49,198 nucleotides of DNA from Rhodocyclaceae bacterium (GCA_020247545.1 JADCIX010000047.1:1-49198), one strand, 5' to 3'. Positions 8,228 through 17,980 are shown, counted from the first letter of the stretch. The notes: generated by a model from the letters alone, not told the origin. Translations and numbers: made by a program.

Positions 8228-10086
8228 TTCAATCGTACGATCCGCGACCCTAGAGCGCTTGGCTGGTAAGGAGAATTTGCCCCAAGATACTCTACGAGAG
8301 CGTCAAGATCCAAAACGCTCACTTGACGATCGCGGCCATCACGGAAAACGGTGAAGCCCTCGGCACCTGCCGCAACAAAGCTATTCGCCACCACCCGATA
8401 TTCAAGATCCAAACGAATCGGCGCGCCATTGAGTTTTATCGAGCCGGGTACCACGCGGCTGCCGATCGGTTTTGCAGCGTCCCACACATAACTGAATCCC
8501 TTCGACACGCCCATAATTCGGCTAAATCGACCCTCGGCCTCGGCAGTCCATTGCTGTTCGAGAACACTCTTGATTTCGGCCCCCGTCAGGTTCATCACCA
8601 CTAGGTCGTTTTGGAAGGGTTGCGTCTTAAACAGTGCGCCATACGAAACTCCGCCCCTTTCGTCGGGGATGATGGGGGCCCGCAAACTTCCACGATTGTT
8701 AAACGCAATCACTGCCCCGCCACGGTCCGGGCTCGCGGTTCCAGACAAGTGTGCATCAGCGATCAAATTTCCCAGCGTCGATTCACCAGCAGGCGTTGAG
8801 AGCGCACTCATCTCCCTGGCAACATTTGCGACGATGCGCTTTTCAAGCGGCTCGCTAAGCGCTTTGTACCGCTCGACCAAGACCGAAAGCTCCGCCGCCT
8901 TCGGGCCATCGGGCTTTACTACAACGTTTCGTGCCGATGTACGGCTCAGTTTGCCAGTCGCACGATCAAGATCAATATCAATTTCGGTCAGCAACGTGCC
9001 GTAGCTTCCCGCGCTCGTCACGAGCTTGCCAGCCACATCACAGATGTAATAACGATGCGTATGCCCAGTAATCACCACGCCGACCTCCGGTGCTAGGCGC
9101 GATGCGATGTCTTTGGCTGGCCCCTTGAAGTCGGTACAGTCGTTGATACCTCCAGACTGGTCGCCGCCCTCGTGTACCACAACGACGACGGCGTTAATGC
9201 CTTTTGCCCTCAGCGTCGGCAGAAGCTGGTTAACCGTTTCCACTTCATCAAAAAAGCGCAGCCCCGCTGTTCCACTAGGGCGCACAAGCTGAGGTGTATT
9301 GCGTAATGTCATGCCAATAAAGGCGACCTTAACTCCGTCAAACTCCTTGACGCCGTAAGACGGAAACAATGTCTTCTCATCAGACTCGGCTCTGACATTC
9401 GCCGCCAAGAAGGGGAACTTTGCCCCCATGTAGGCAGGCCTACCCTTGCAATCGGGCTGACCCGTCGCAGCGCTCTTCTCACACCCGCCCGCCTGGAGCC
9501 GCTTCAAATGCTCTACGCCGTAATCGAACTCGTGGTTTCCCACCGCATGAAAGTCAACCCCGATGAGATTCATCGCTTCAATGGTGGGCTCGTCTTTGAA
9601 CAACGCCGACATCAGCGGCGTCGCCCCGACCAGGTCTCCTGCGGACAAAACGGCGTTCAGTGGATTCTGCAGCTTAAGTTTATTAACCAAAGCGGCAAAT
9701 TGCTCTACCCCGCCGGCACTTTCGAAGCGAATCCCGGTCGGCTGCGATGCATCGGGCACCGGCACCCGCAAGTTCGGGATTTGCAAGTTGCCATGAAAGT
9801 CATTAAAGGCGATCAGCTTGACCGTAACGACCGGCGCGGCAACTGCCGCTGGCGGTGGAGGCGTGGTGGTGGTGCAACCTGAAAAAAACAGCACGCCGAG
9901 CGCAATCATCGCCGACGCGTAGCGCCTCTGAATCAGCCCGAAACCACCAGTTGCATGAACAACCAACGCGCAAGCGTGAATTCTGAATTGCATAAAGAAT
10001 TGCCAAATCATCTGAACGGAATCCAGCACTTTACTCCGAGTATTATCTACGTTGATGCGGGTAGCGGATCGTCTCTGCTCGCGCAT
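8224..10086 (-). CDS. 5'-nucleotidase / UshA-like metallophosphoesterase lipoprotein
   Basis: Longest frame 620 residues. Hydrolyses nucleotides (and possibly UDP-sugars) outside the inner membrane. Calcineurin-type motifs in order: NDFHGN, AGDLVG, GNHEFDYG, VVVVHEGGD and GHTHRYY; the C-terminal 5'-nucleotidase domain follows (NNRGSLRAPI, SYGALFKTQPFQNDL). A lipobox LFFSGC puts the lipidated Cys at residue 71 of this frame, far too deep for the outermost ATG. The real start is probably at 9993 or 9909, which also leaves room for the divergent nupC promoter; no start has a good ribosome-binding site. The stop codon TAG lies within the inverted-repeat element. Divergent from nupC, implying release and uptake of nucleosides. 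Confidence 0.88.
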   Translation of the reverse strand: MREQRRSATRINVDNTRSKVLDSVQMIWQFFMQFRIHACALVVHATGGFGLIQRRYASAMIALGVLFFSGCTTTTPPPPAAVAAPVVTVKLIAFNDFHGNLQIPNLRVPVPDASQPTGIRFESAGGVEQFAALVNKLKLQNPLNAVLSAGDLVGATPLMSALFKDEPTIEAMNLIGVDFHAVGNHEFDYGVEHLKRLQAGGCEKSAATGQPDCKGRPAYMGAKFPFLAANVRAESDEKTLFPSYGVKEFDGVKVAFIGMTLRNTPQLVRPSGTAGLRFFDEVETVNQLLPTLRAKGINAVVVVVHEGGDQSGGINDCTDFKGPAKDIASRLAPEVGVVITGHTHRYYICDVAGKLVTSAGSYGTLLTEIDIDLDRATGKLSRTSARNVVVKPDGPKAAELSVLVERYKALSEPLEKRIVANVAREMSALSTPAGESTLGNLIADAHLSGTASPDRGGAVIAFNNRGSLRAPIIPDERGGVSYGALFKTQPFQNDLVVMNLTGAEIKSVLEQQWTAEAEGRFSRIMGVSKGFSYVWDAAKPIGSRVVPGSIKLNGAPIRLDLEYRVVANSFVAAGAEGFTVFRDGRDRQVSVLDLDALVEYLGANSPYQPSALGSRIVRLN

Positions 10087-10109
10087 TATTCACATTAGGG
10101 GCACACACC

Positions 10110-11354
10110 ATGCTGATTCTGCAGAGCCTGATGGGCTTTTTCGTTCTCTACGCCTTTGCTTGGGCAATTTCGGAGAAACGGCACGCCGTGCAGTGGCGCA
10201 CGGTGATCGGCGCGATCATCTTACAGATCATTATGTTTGTGCTGCTGTTCAAGTTTCCCTACTTTAAGGAAGTGGCGGCGGTGCTGAATAACACCCTCAA
10301 TGGCATCGCTGATGCAACCCGCGAAGGCACCAAGTTTGTCTTCGGCCACATCGGCGGCGGAGATTTGCCCTACAAAGTTGAGGACGGCAAAAGTCCATTT
10401 ATCCTGGCAACGCAGGCATTACCGTTAGTAATTGTGGTGTCTGCGCTGTCATCGATACTCTTCTACTGGAAAATCTTGCCGTTGATCGTCAACATTTTTT
10501 CATGGGTACTGAAAAAAACTATCGGTGTGGGCGGCGCGATTGGCGTCTCCACCGCCGCGAACATTTTTCTCGGTACGGTAGAAGCACCACTATTTATCAA
10601 ACCCTACATCGCCAAGCTCACGCGCGGTGAGTTGTTCATCACCATGACGGCGGGCATGGCCGGTATCGCCGGCACTGTCATGGTGCTCTACGGCATTATT
10701 CTTAAAGCGTCAGTTCCCGACGCCATTGGCCACATTCTCATCGTCTCGTTTATCTCCGCACCGGCGGCCATCGCCTTCTCTGCCCTGATGGTGCCACACG
10801 AAGGCCAGGTCACCGACGGCATGATCGCCACCGGTGCGCCGGTGCAGTCGACGATGGACGCGGTGACACAAGGCACGGTAGAAGGTGTGTCGATTTTCAT
10901 AAACATTGTCGCCATGCTGCTGGTGCTGACCGCACTGATCGCAATCATCAATCAGTTGTTCGGACTTCTGCCTGGCATCAGTGGCAAACCAATCACGCTG
11001 CAAAGTCTGTTCGGCGCTGTCATGGCACCAATTGTGTGGCTTACCGGAGTGCCTTGGTCTGAGGCACAGACGGCCGGCGCGTTGATGGGCACCAAAACAG
11101 TCTTGAATGAATTCATCGCGTATCTCGATATGGTGAAGCTGTCACCAAGCGAGTTATCCGAGCGTAGCCGAGTCATCATGACGTACTCCCTATGTGGCTT
11201 TGCCAACTTTGCGTCACTCGGCATCATGATCGGCGGTATGGGCACCATGTGCCCGGAGCGCCGTCCCGAGATAATTAATCTCGGCTACAAGTGCCTCGTA
11301 TCAGGTACCCTTGCGACGCTGTCGTGTGGTGCCCTGGTAGGCATTTTTTACTAG
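10110..11354 (+). CDS. nupC: Concentrative nucleoside transporter (NupC family)
   Basis: 414 residues, highly hydrophobic, many membrane segments. Length and sequence match the CNT family, which imports nucleosides with H+ or Na+. Recognisable are the gate region (GVGGAIGVSTAANIFLGTVE) and the NEFIAYLDM segment of the C-terminal transport domain, plus the CGFANFASLGIM segment. ATG at 10110 has AGGGG about 8 nt upstream. Its divergent neighbour is a secreted 5'-nucleotidase that would supply its substrate; a co-directional M17 aminopeptidase starts 30 nt after its stop. Confidence 0.92.
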   Translation: MLILQSLMGFFVLYAFAWAISEKRHAVQWRTVIGAIILQIIMFVLLFKFPYFKEVAAVLNNTLNGIADATREGTKFVFGHIGGGDLPYKVEDGKSPFILATQALPLVIVVSALSSILFYWKILPLIVNIFSWVLKKTIGVGGAIGVSTAANIFLGTVEAPLFIKPYIAKLTRGELFITMTAGMAGIAGTVMVLYGIILKASVPDAIGHILIVSFISAPAAIAFSALMVPHEGQVTDGMIATGAPVQSTMDAVTQGTVEGVSIFINIVAMLLVLTALIAIINQLFGLLPGISGKPITLQSLFGAVMAPIVWLTGVPWSEAQTAGALMGTKTVLNEFIAYLDMVKLSPSELSERSRVIMTYSLCGFANFASLGIMIGGMGTMCPERRPEIINLGYKCLVSGTLATLSCGALVGIFY

Positions 11355-11384
11355 TCACTTTTATCGCCGACGGCGGGAATATCA

Positions 11385-12761
11385 ATGCTCTCAACTGCCT
11401 CTTCCACTTCAGACTACAGCAAGGCTATCCCGCTAACCATCGTCACAAGCGAGACACTAGCCGGGTTTCTGAAACAAACGGACGCGACGACGAAGAATTG
11501 GCTCAATGCGAACCACTTTACGGCTGCGCCGTATAGCTTCTCGCTGGTGCCGGATGCCGCCGGCAACATCGCCAGCCTCATCGTTGGTGCGAGGGCGCTC
11601 GATGATGTCTGGTTGCTTTCACACTTACCATTTGCGCTGCCAGCGGGAAATTACCGGCTTGCCGATCGTTCGATGGTCGACGACTTCTGCGCGTCACTGT
11701 CCTGGCTGTTGGGTAGCTATCAATTCTCTCGCTACAAATCATCGCCTGTCAAAACGGCAACGTTGTTCATGCCGTCGTCCCCCGCAACAACCCGCGCGCA
11801 GCAGATGTTTGCCGCCGTCGCCCTCACCAGAGATTTAGTCAACACGCCCACCGAAGACATGGGCCCACAACACTTGGCGGCAATCGCTGAACAGCTCGCG
11901 GCCGAGTTCGGCGGCACCTTCAACGAAATTGTTGGTGATGACCTGCTGCGCGAAAATTTTCCTGCGATCCATGCGGTGGGCCGGGCAAGCCATCGACCCC
12001 CGCGTCTGATCGAACTGCGCTGGGGTGACCCATCCCATCGCCGAATCGCCATCGTCGGCAAAGGCGTGTGTTTCGATACCGGCGGACTAAACATCAAAGG
12101 CGCAGAAGGCATGCGGCAGATGAAGAAAGACATGGGTGGCGCGGCGCATGCATTGGCCTTGGCTCGCCTCATCATGCAGATGAAGTTACCCGTGTCGTTG
12201 CAAATGCTTGTGCCTGCAGTTGAGAACGCGATTTCTGGTAACGCCTATCGCCCCGGCGAAATCGTTTCTACGCGTGCGGGATTGAAAATCGAAATTGGCA
12301 ATACCGATGCGGAAGGGCGCGTCGTTTTGTCGGACGCCCTCGCCTACGCGGCCGAATCCAAACCAGCATTGATCCTTGATTTCGCCACATTGACCGGCGC
12401 TGCGCGTGTTGCTTTGGGCCCAGAGTTACCGGCGACATTTGCCAACGACGATAAGTGGTTTGATGCCCTTGCCCAAGCCGCAGCGATAACGCACGATCCG
12501 ATTTGGCGGATGCCACTATGGCAACCCTACAACGAAATGATCAAGAGCAGCATCGGTGATATTGTGAACACGGGTGGCCCACAGGCAGGGGCAGTCACCG
12601 CAGCGCTGTTCCTCGAAAAGTTCATCCCAAGCGGGCAAGCTTGGATACATATCGATGTATTTTCATGGAACCTAAAGTCGCGCCCCGGCCGTCCTGAAGG
12701 CGGTGAGGCACAGAGCCTGCGCGCTTGCTTTCAGATGCTGCAAACCAAGTTTTCCGGTTGA
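11385..12761 (+). CDS. M17 (leucyl) aminopeptidase family protein
   Basis: 458 residues. Cytoplasmic dizinc aminopeptidase that removes N-terminal residues from peptides. The metal ligands are all visible by comparison with leucine aminopeptidase: K226 and D231 in GKGVCFDTGG, D249, and D308/E310 in the signature NTDAEGR (306-312). The N-terminal domain is shorter and more divergent than in PepA, as in the PepB-like subgroup. It follows nupC by 30 nt and is probably co-transcribed; a functional link to nucleoside uptake is not evident. Confidence 0.9.
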   Translation: MLSTASSTSDYSKAIPLTIVTSETLAGFLKQTDATTKNWLNANHFTAAPYSFSLVPDAAGNIASLIVGARALDDVWLLSHLPFALPAGNYRLADRSMVDDFCASLSWLLGSYQFSRYKSSPVKTATLFMPSSPATTRAQQMFAAVALTRDLVNTPTEDMGPQHLAAIAEQLAAEFGGTFNEIVGDDLLRENFPAIHAVGRASHRPPRLIELRWGDPSHRRIAIVGKGVCFDTGGLNIKGAEGMRQMKKDMGGAAHALALARLIMQMKLPVSLQMLVPAVENAISGNAYRPGEIVSTRAGLKIEIGNTDAEGRVVLSDALAYAAESKPALILDFATLTGAARVALGPELPATFANDDKWFDALAQAAAITHDPIWRMPLWQPYNEMIKSSIGDIVNTGGPQAGAVTAALFLEKFIPSGQAWIHIDVFSWNLKSRPGRPEGGEAQSLRACFQMLQTKFSG

Positions 12762-12768
12762 TGCGGGT

Positions 12769-12797
12769 TTGACCATGCTGCTGAATCCCGCTATAAT
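12769..12797 (+). promoter_or_regulatory. Sigma-70 promoter of tRNA-Lys
   Basis: TTGACC (12769-12774), a 17-bp spacer and TATAAT (12792-12797), ending 48 nt before the tRNA. This is the best promoter in the window. Its -35 begins 8 nt past the aminopeptidase stop codon. Confidence 0.9.
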
Positions 12798-12845
12798 CTT
12801 GGGCTTTCCTCGGTAACAAAACAAATACTGCCAAGGAAAAATGTT

Positions 12846-12921
12846 GGGGCGTTAGCTCAGCCGGTAGAGCAGCGGACTTTTAATCCGTTGGTCGGCAGTT
12901 CGAATCTGCCACGCCCTACCA
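12846..12921 (+). tRNA. tRNA-Lys (anticodon TTT)
   Basis: 76 nt cloverleaf: acceptor GGGGCGT pairs with ACGCCCT, D-arm GCTC...GAGC, anticodon loop CTTTTAA with anticodon TTT, T-arm with GTTCGAATC, and an encoded CCA end. Single-gene unit with its own promoter and terminator. Confidence 0.97.
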
Positions 12922-12929
12922 AAATTCAA

Positions 12930-12961
12930 ACGGCTCACGAGAAAATCGTGGGCCGTTTTTC
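12930..12961 (+). terminator. Rho-independent terminator of tRNA-Lys
   Basis: 11-bp stem ACGGCTCACGA/TCGTGGGCCGT (one wobble) with a GAAAA loop, followed by TTTTCTTTT. Confidence 0.92.
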
Positions 12962-12985
12962 TTTTGTAGCGCTTGTTCGCCAACT

Positions 12986-13234
12986 CTAGCCCCAGCACAG
13001 CTTCATCACGACGACTGATATTGCGAGCAGAAGTGTTACGCAGTTGGCGATGATGATTGGCATCGCCCCCAGCATGAGGCCGTACACCAGCCAAGTGGCA
13101 ACGCCGATGGTAAAGACCACATACATCGGCAGTGAAATGTCCTTGGCGCTGCGGCTACGCCATATCTTAACAACCTGCGGCACAAAAGCCACCGTTGTTA
13201 AAAACGCAGCGACGGCCCCGATAAGGTCGATCAT
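12986..13234 (-). CDS. SemiSWEET-type sugar transporter (PQ-loop, three TM helices)
   Basis: 82 residues with three hydrophobic segments (about 3-20, 37-55, 60-78). The PQ motif (P19, Q20) in AFVPQVVKIWRSRSAKDIS, including the conserved SAKDIS, is diagnostic of bacterial SemiSWEETs, which dimerise to pass sugars. Its ATG overlaps the yhhQ stop by 4 nt, so the two are probably co-translated. The substrate is not known. Confidence 0.87.
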   Translation of the reverse strand: MIDLIGAVAAFLTTVAFVPQVVKIWRSRSAKDISLPMYVVFTIGVATWLVYGLMLGAMPIIIANCVTLLLAISVVVMKLCWG

Positions 13235-13956
13235 GTTTTGAGTGAAAACGGCGTGAACTTGGTGTCACGATCGTAGTAGTCTTCACTCTCCGCTTTTTTG
13301 AGCGCGCGCACAATACGCAGCGTCAGCGGCAAAAACAGGATTTCGACTGCCACCTTAAGCCCCCATTGTGCGGCCATGACTTTGAGCAGCAAGTCGTTGC
13401 CCCAAATACCGTAAAACGCCACGGGGTAGAAGATCAACGAATCAATGCCCTCGCCGCAAACGGTAGAGACCACAAATCGCCATCCCATTCGTTTACCGTT
13501 GTCGGCAAGTTTCATCTTTGCGAGGACAAAAGAATTCACAAACTCGCCGCAGAAATAGGCGATCAGCGATGCCAGCACAATGCGCGGCGTTTGCCCGAAG
13601 ATGAGTTCATAGGCGGCCTGATTGGGCCAACTTGGCGAAGGCGGTAGTGCCACCACAACTGTTGCCATCAGCGCGGCAAAACACATCGCGCCAAATCCTG
13701 CCCAAATGACCTTGCGCGCACGCGCATAGCCGTACACCTCGGTCAATATGTCGCCGAACACATACGACAGCGGAAAAAACAACACGCCCGCACCGAACGT
13801 AAATGCGCCGATCAACGGCAGATCCACTTGGGCTGCTTTGGCAGGCCCAATCAAATTCGAGCACAGGTAGACAGTAACGAATCCGACCATCACGAGATCG
13901 AAATACCGATAATTTCGCTGGGGGGCGCGCGCGCCGCTCGGGGGGGGTGCTTCCAT
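13231..13956 (-). CDS. yhhQ: Queuosine precursor transporter YhhQ (VUT family)
   Basis: 241 residues, about six membrane helices. YhhQ imports preQ0/preQ1 for queuosine tRNA modification. Recognised from YLCSNLIGPAK, the FPLSYVFGDILTEVYGY segment and the VVSTVCGEGIDSLIFYPVAF segment, all typical of the VUT/ECF-like family. Codons 4-6 contain an uninterrupted run of eight C (proline codons), a potential slippage site. queF is 31 kb away in this window, so the organism can probably also reduce preQ0. Confidence 0.88.
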   Translation of the reverse strand: MEAPPPSGARAPQRNYRYFDLVMVGFVTVYLCSNLIGPAKAAQVDLPLIGAFTFGAGVLFFPLSYVFGDILTEVYGYARARKVIWAGFGAMCFAALMATVVVALPPSPSWPNQAAYELIFGQTPRIVLASLIAYFCGEFVNSFVLAKMKLADNGKRMGWRFVVSTVCGEGIDSLIFYPVAFYGIWGNDLLLKVMAAQWGLKVAVEILFLPLTLRIVRALKKAESEDYYDRDTKFTPFSLKT

Positions 13957-13993
13957 CGTCTATCGTTCCTGGTTGATTACGTCTGGGCAGTAA

Positions 13994-14812
13994 CTATTGT
14001 CCTAGATTGGCAGTATCGCGCTGACGACACAACTCATACATCGCAATCGCGCCACATGAGGCCGCGTTGAGTGACTCCACCGTACCACGCATTGGAATGG
14101 TCGCCCGCGTCGAGGCGGCGGCTAGCACTTCAGCCGATAACCCGGCACCTTCATTACCCACGAGTATTGCACTCATCTTGCATAAATCGACATTCGCCAA
14201 AGGCTGCGCAGCGTTAGCGTTCGGCACCAACGCCAGCGTCTGCCCTTGGTACACCGAAACAAAATCAATCACCGATGCACCCTCTACGATGTTCAATAAA
14301 AAGTGAGCGCCCTGTGCCGCACGCAACACCTTTGGCGACCATGCAAACGCAGTTCCCCCACCCAACAATACATGCTGAATACCAAAGGCCGCTGCACAAC
14401 GCAACATTGCGCCGACGTTGCCGGGGTCTTGTACGCCGTCCAGCACCAGCACCGCCGACGCATCGACCGGGATAGGGCTCGCGGTGGGTGTCGCCACGAT
14501 CGCCATCACCCTTGCCGGCGACTCCAACTGTGAGGCTTCGGCTACCAGTACGTCAGCGGCTAACGTGACGGTAAGTTGAGACCGCAAGAGCTGCTCCTGA
14601 ATTTGCCGAGCGTCCGGCGACTCTGCGGCTGACTCAGCCACAATGACCAAATGTGGCCGTTGTCCGGTTCGCAAAAAGGCATCGACAAGGTGCGCACCAT
14701 CAAGTACGGTCAGCCCGGTTTTTTTTCGCTCGCGTGACGAATGGACTAGCCCAGTTAACAACTTCACCGTGGCGTTGTCGCGAGAGCGGATAACAACCGG
14801 TGTTGACGGCAT
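13994..14812 (-). CDS. TrmH/SpoU family RNA 2'-O-methyltransferase
   Basis: 272 residues. Transfers a methyl from SAM to a ribose 2'-OH of rRNA or tRNA. An N-terminal L30e-like substrate-binding domain (1-~110) is followed by the SPOUT knot motifs: DPGNVGAMLR, LVGNEGAGLS and MRGTVESLNAASCGAIAMYE at the C-terminus. The exact target base is not predictable. It lies downstream of rnhB in the same direction with a 59-nt gap. Confidence 0.88.
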   Translation of the reverse strand: MPSTPVVIRSRDNATVKLLTGLVHSSRERKKTGLTVLDGAHLVDAFLRTGQRPHLVIVAESAAESPDARQIQEQLLRSQLTVTLAADVLVAEASQLESPARVMAIVATPTASPIPVDASAVLVLDGVQDPGNVGAMLRCAAAFGIQHVLLGGGTAFAWSPKVLRAAQGAHFLLNIVEGASVIDFVSVYQGQTLALVPNANAAQPLANVDLCKMSAILVGNEGAGLSAEVLAAASTRATIPMRGTVESLNAASCGAIAMYELCRQRDTANLGQ

Positions 14813-14871
14813 GTTTTATCAAACTCTAGGAAAGACGCGCGTCTTCAGACATTTTTGCGTCAAGACGCCCA

Positions 14872-15474
14872 TCAATTGGCGACTTTCCAAAACGCCTGCT
14901 GCGCCCCTGCCAACCGAACCGGCGCAAAACTCATCCGATGAATGGGACAGGGGCCATGTTGTCGCAACGCGAGCATGTGTGCCTTGGTGCCATAACCCTT
15001 GTGTTGCGCAAAACCGTACTCCGGATATTGCTCACTGAGTCTTACCATTTCACGATCTCGCGCATTCTTGGCAAGGATTGATGCGGCGGAAATTTCTTCG
15101 ACATGCTGGTCACCATCAACCATCGCCGTTGCGGGAATGCAGATATCCGGGACGTGCAGGCCGTCAATAATGACTTCATCCGGCACCGCTGAAAGCGCCT
15201 CAACCGCGCGTTTCATCGCCAACAACGATGCTTGGAGAATATTGATTTGATCGATTTCCTCAACCGTTGCCCACGCGACGGCATAACTTATCGCATCACG
15301 AACAATGTGTTCTTCGAGTAAGAAACGCTTCCGCTCCGAAAGCGTTTTCGAGTCCGCCAAACCGGCTACTTTTCTCACTGGATTGAGGATCACCGCCGCC
15401 GCATACACCGCCCCCGCTAACGGTCCTCTTCCCGCCTCGTCGACACCGCAGCGCAGCGCAGCGCATGCCGTCAC
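14872..15474 (-). CDS. rnhB: Ribonuclease HII
   Basis: Cleaves RNA from RNA/DNA hybrids and single ribonucleotides from DNA. The signature [15 protein letters not shown] carries the first catalytic Asp-Glu; KTLSERKR and [13 protein letters not shown] follow. The open frame extends back to 15570, overlapping lpxB by 77 nt. I prefer the GTG at 15474, 9 residues before CGVDEAG: it gives 200 residues, close to E. coli RNase HII, and lies 20 nt past the lpxB stop. No clear ribosome-binding site supports either start. The lpxB-rnhB order is conserved in proteobacteria. Confidence 0.9.
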   Translation of the reverse strand: MTACAALRCGVDEAGRGPLAGAVYAAAVILNPVRKVAGLADSKTLSERKRFLLEEHIVRDAISYAVAWATVEEIDQINILQASLLAMKRAVEALSAVPDEVIIDGLHVPDICIPATAMVDGDQHVEEISAASILAKNARDREMVRLSEQYPEYGFAQHKGYGTKAHMLALRQHGPCPIHRMSFAPVRLAGAQQAFWKVAN

Positions 15475-15493
15475 ACTTGACCGCAACACGGCG

Positions 15494-16729
15494 CTACGCA
15501 GCAACACGGGTTGCCTCGGCAAACGCCGCGCCCTGCGCGGCTTGTTGCCCGACGGGATTGTTCCCGCCAACCAAGGGGGTCAGCAACGGGCGCAGCGCCT
15601 CGACTACGCGGACGGAATTGCAAACCGCCAGCGTTTGGTGGATTTCACCGAACCGGGTTCGCGCGCGATTGGCAAGGTCGCGGTGCCGGATCCAATTACC
15701 CATTGCTTGCGCGAGGTTGTCGGGTGTGGCGTCGTCTTGCAGCAACTCAGGCACCAGCCATTCGCCGGCCAGGATGTTGGGCAAGCCAACGTAGGGCAGA
15801 TAGGCTTTACGTTTCATCATACGAAATGTGGTCGGTGCCATGCGATATGCAATCACATGCGGGCAGCGCAGCATCGCCGCCTCTAATGTCGCGGTTCCGC
15901 TGGCGACCAACGCGACATCGGCTGCAGCGAGCGCCAGATTGGCATGACCGAACAGGATTTGTAGCGGTAAGTCTTGCGCGCCCATCTTCCATTTCATCGC
16001 ATCAAATTGCTCGCGCGTTTCACGCGTCGCGAGCGGCACGAGGAAAGTTGCGTCCGGGAACTGCTTTAGCAGAACACGCGCAGTGTCTATGAACAATGCC
16101 GCATGATAGTCTAATTCTGTTTGGCGACTGCCGGGCAATAACGACACGACCAGTTGTGTCGGCTTCAAGCGAAGCTGCGTCCGCGCGGCATCACGTGGGT
16201 TCGTCTTTGGAAACTCATCGGCAAATGGATGGCCCACATAAGTCGAGGCGATCCCCGCCTTGTCGTAAATTGCCTGCTCAAACGGGAAGATGGTCAACAT
16301 ATGCTCGACCGCGGCCTTGATTTTGTGAATGCGCTCCCCGCGCCATGCCCAGATCGATGGACTCACATAGTGCACGGTTTTGATGCCCGCTCGCTTCAAG
16401 TCTCGTTCCAGTCCAAGATTGAAGTCGGGAGCGTCCACACCGATGAACAGCCGCACTTTTTCCCGTTGCAGGCGGGAACGTAACTCGCGACGCATGGCGA
16501 ATATCTTGCGAAAGCGGCGCAACACCTCGACATATCCGCGTACCGACAACATCTCCATGTCGAACCAAGACATGGCACCGGCTGCCTGCATCTTGGGACC
16601 AGCAATACCGACAAATTCGAGCAGCGGAAACTCGGCTTTCAAGGCACGGATGAGTGATGCGGCAATCGCGTCGCCGGAAGGCTCACCTGCGACGATTCCA
16701 ACCTTGATCAGTGGCTGTGCGACGCTCAT
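15494..16729 (-). CDS. lpxB: Lipid-A-disaccharide synthase
   Basis: 411 residues, a GT-B glycosyltransferase (family 19). Joins UDP-2,3-diacylglucosamine and lipid X to form the lipid A disaccharide at the inner face of the inner membrane. Seen: [11 protein letters not shown] at the N-terminus, [22 protein letters not shown], and [13 protein letters not shown] in the C-terminal domain. It is about 30 residues longer than the E. coli protein, mostly in a C-terminal tail. Its ATG shares one base with the lpxA stop (TGATG), implying coupled translation. Confidence 0.94.
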   Translation of the reverse strand: MSVAQPLIKVGIVAGEPSGDAIAASLIRALKAEFPLLEFVGIAGPKMQAAGAMSWFDMEMLSVRGYVEVLRRFRKIFAMRRELRSRLQREKVRLFIGVDAPDFNLGLERDLKRAGIKTVHYVSPSIWAWRGERIHKIKAAVEHMLTIFPFEQAIYDKAGIASTYVGHPFADEFPKTNPRDAARTQLRLKPTQLVVSLLPGSRQTELDYHAALFIDTARVLLKQFPDATFLVPLATRETREQFDAMKWKMGAQDLPLQILFGHANLALAAADVALVASGTATLEAAMLRCPHVIAYRMAPTTFRMMKRKAYLPYVGLPNILAGEWLVPELLQDDATPDNLAQAMGNWIRHRDLANRARTRFGEIHQTLAVCNSVRVVEALRPLLTPLVGGNNPVGQQAAQGAAFAEATRVAA

Positions 16730-17499
16730 CAGCGAACGATTCCGCGGGTGGATTCATTCAAGAAACTCGACAGCACCGCAACCTCTGGCGAAGGCTCAGC
16801 CAAAAGCGCCGCTTTCGCCTCGGCAAAGGTAAGGCCGCTACGGTAGAGCGTCTTGTAGGCGCGCTTGATATTGCTGATCTGATCCGGTGTATAGCCGCGC
16901 CGTTTGAGTCCCTCTGAATTGACGCCGACAGCAGCCAGCGGATTGCCGCCACAGGTCACATAAGGGGGAATATCCATCAGTACCACGCTGGAAACACCAC
17001 ACATGACATGCGCGCCGATTTTCACAAACTGATGAACGCCGGTGAACCCGCCAAGCGTCGCCCAATCCCCGACCCGCACGTGGCCCGCGAGTTGTGTGCA
17101 ATTGGCAATCGTAGTGTGGTTGCCAACAATACAATCGTGGGCAACGTGTACATAGGCCATCAGCCAATTATCATTGCCGACCGTGGTCACGCCGTGATCC
17201 TGCACCGTCCCACGGTTCAACGAACAAAATTCGCGAATGGTATTCCCGTCGCCAATCACCAGGCGGGTCGGCTCGCCCCGATACTTCTTGTCTTGGTTGG
17301 CTTCACCAATCGAAACAAAATGGTAAATACGATTATCAGAACCAACCTTTGTGTGCCCCGTCACAACACAGTGATGGCCAATGCTGGTGTTGTCACCGAT
17401 TTCAACATCACCATCAACAATCGTGTACGCACCGATCGATACGCCGGCACCGATTCTGGCACGTGAATCAACGATGGCGGTAGGGTGTATTTGCGACAT
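16729..17499 (-). CDS. lpxA: UDP-N-acetylglucosamine acyltransferase
   Basis: 256 residues. Catalyses the first step of lipid A synthesis, moving a 3-hydroxyacyl chain from ACP to UDP-GlcNAc. The left-handed beta-helix is visible as hexapeptide repeats from residue 3 to about 190 (IHPTAIVDSRARIGAGVSIG), with the catalytic His region AYVHVAHDCIVGNH and a C-terminal helical domain. Gene order lpxD-fabZ-lpxA-lpxB is standard. Confidence 0.95.
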   Translation of the reverse strand: MSQIHPTAIVDSRARIGAGVSIGAYTIVDGDVEIGDNTSIGHHCVVTGHTKVGSDNRIYHFVSIGEANQDKKYRGEPTRLVIGDGNTIREFCSLNRGTVQDHGVTTVGNDNWLMAYVHVAHDCIVGNHTTIANCTQLAGHVRVGDWATLGGFTGVHQFVKIGAHVMCGVSSVVLMDIPPYVTCGGNPLAAVGVNSEGLKRRGYTPDQISNIKRAYKTLYRSGLTFAEAKAALLAEPSPEVAVLSSFLNESTRGIVR

Positions 17500-17509
17500 A
17501 CTCGTGCCG

Positions 17510-17980
17510 TTATTGGGGGTTTTGTGGAACGCTGCGCATGGTACAAAGCAGATCGGCTTCGCAGGCGAGTTGATCGCCCACCAGCGCCCTTACCGCAAAC
17601 TTATAGATGCCGCGCTTCTCGCCCGTTACTTGCGATTCAAGCATAAGCGTATCTCCAGGGGTGATTGGCCGCTTGAAGCGTGCACCATCAATGCCTGCAA
17701 AGTAATAGACGGTTTTGTCATCGGGCTTGATACCCATCAGTTTGAATGACAAGATCGCAGAAGCCTGCGCGAGCGCCTCAATGATCAGCACACCGGGCAT
17801 CACATGGTAATAGGAAAAATGTCCGGGGAAGTGCGGCTCATTGACGCTGACATTCTTAAGCGCCCGAATTTTTTTGTGTTCAAGATCGAGCTCCAATACA
17901 CGGTCGACCAGCAAGAATGGATAACGGTGCGGTAGATACGTCTTGATTTCTTCGACATCCATAACAGCCTGCAGGCTCAT
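17510..17980 (-). CDS. fabZ: (3R)-hydroxyacyl-ACP dehydratase
   Basis: 156 residues, hotdog fold. Dehydrates 3-hydroxyacyl-ACP in fatty acid synthesis, competing with LpxA/LpxD for 3-hydroxyacyl-ACP. [13 protein letters not shown] and [20 protein letters not shown] contain the catalytic His (H54) and Glu (E68). The outer ATG overlaps the lpxD stop by 4 nt; an inner ATG six codons on (MDVEEIK) is equally possible. Confidence 0.94.
   Translation of the reverse strand: MSLQAVMDVEEIKTYLPHRYPFLLVDRVLELDLEHKKIRALKNVSVNEPHFPGHFSYYHVMPGVLIIEALAQASAILSFKLMGIKPDDKTVYYFAGIDGARFKRPITPGDTLMLESQVTGEKRGIYKFAVRALVGDQLACEADLLCTMRSVPQNPQ

Noticed and set aside
15474-15570. N-terminal extension of RNase HII overlapping lpxB
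   Set aside because: The 32 extra residues are Arg-rich, not part of the family, and arise from reading lpxB sequence in another frame.
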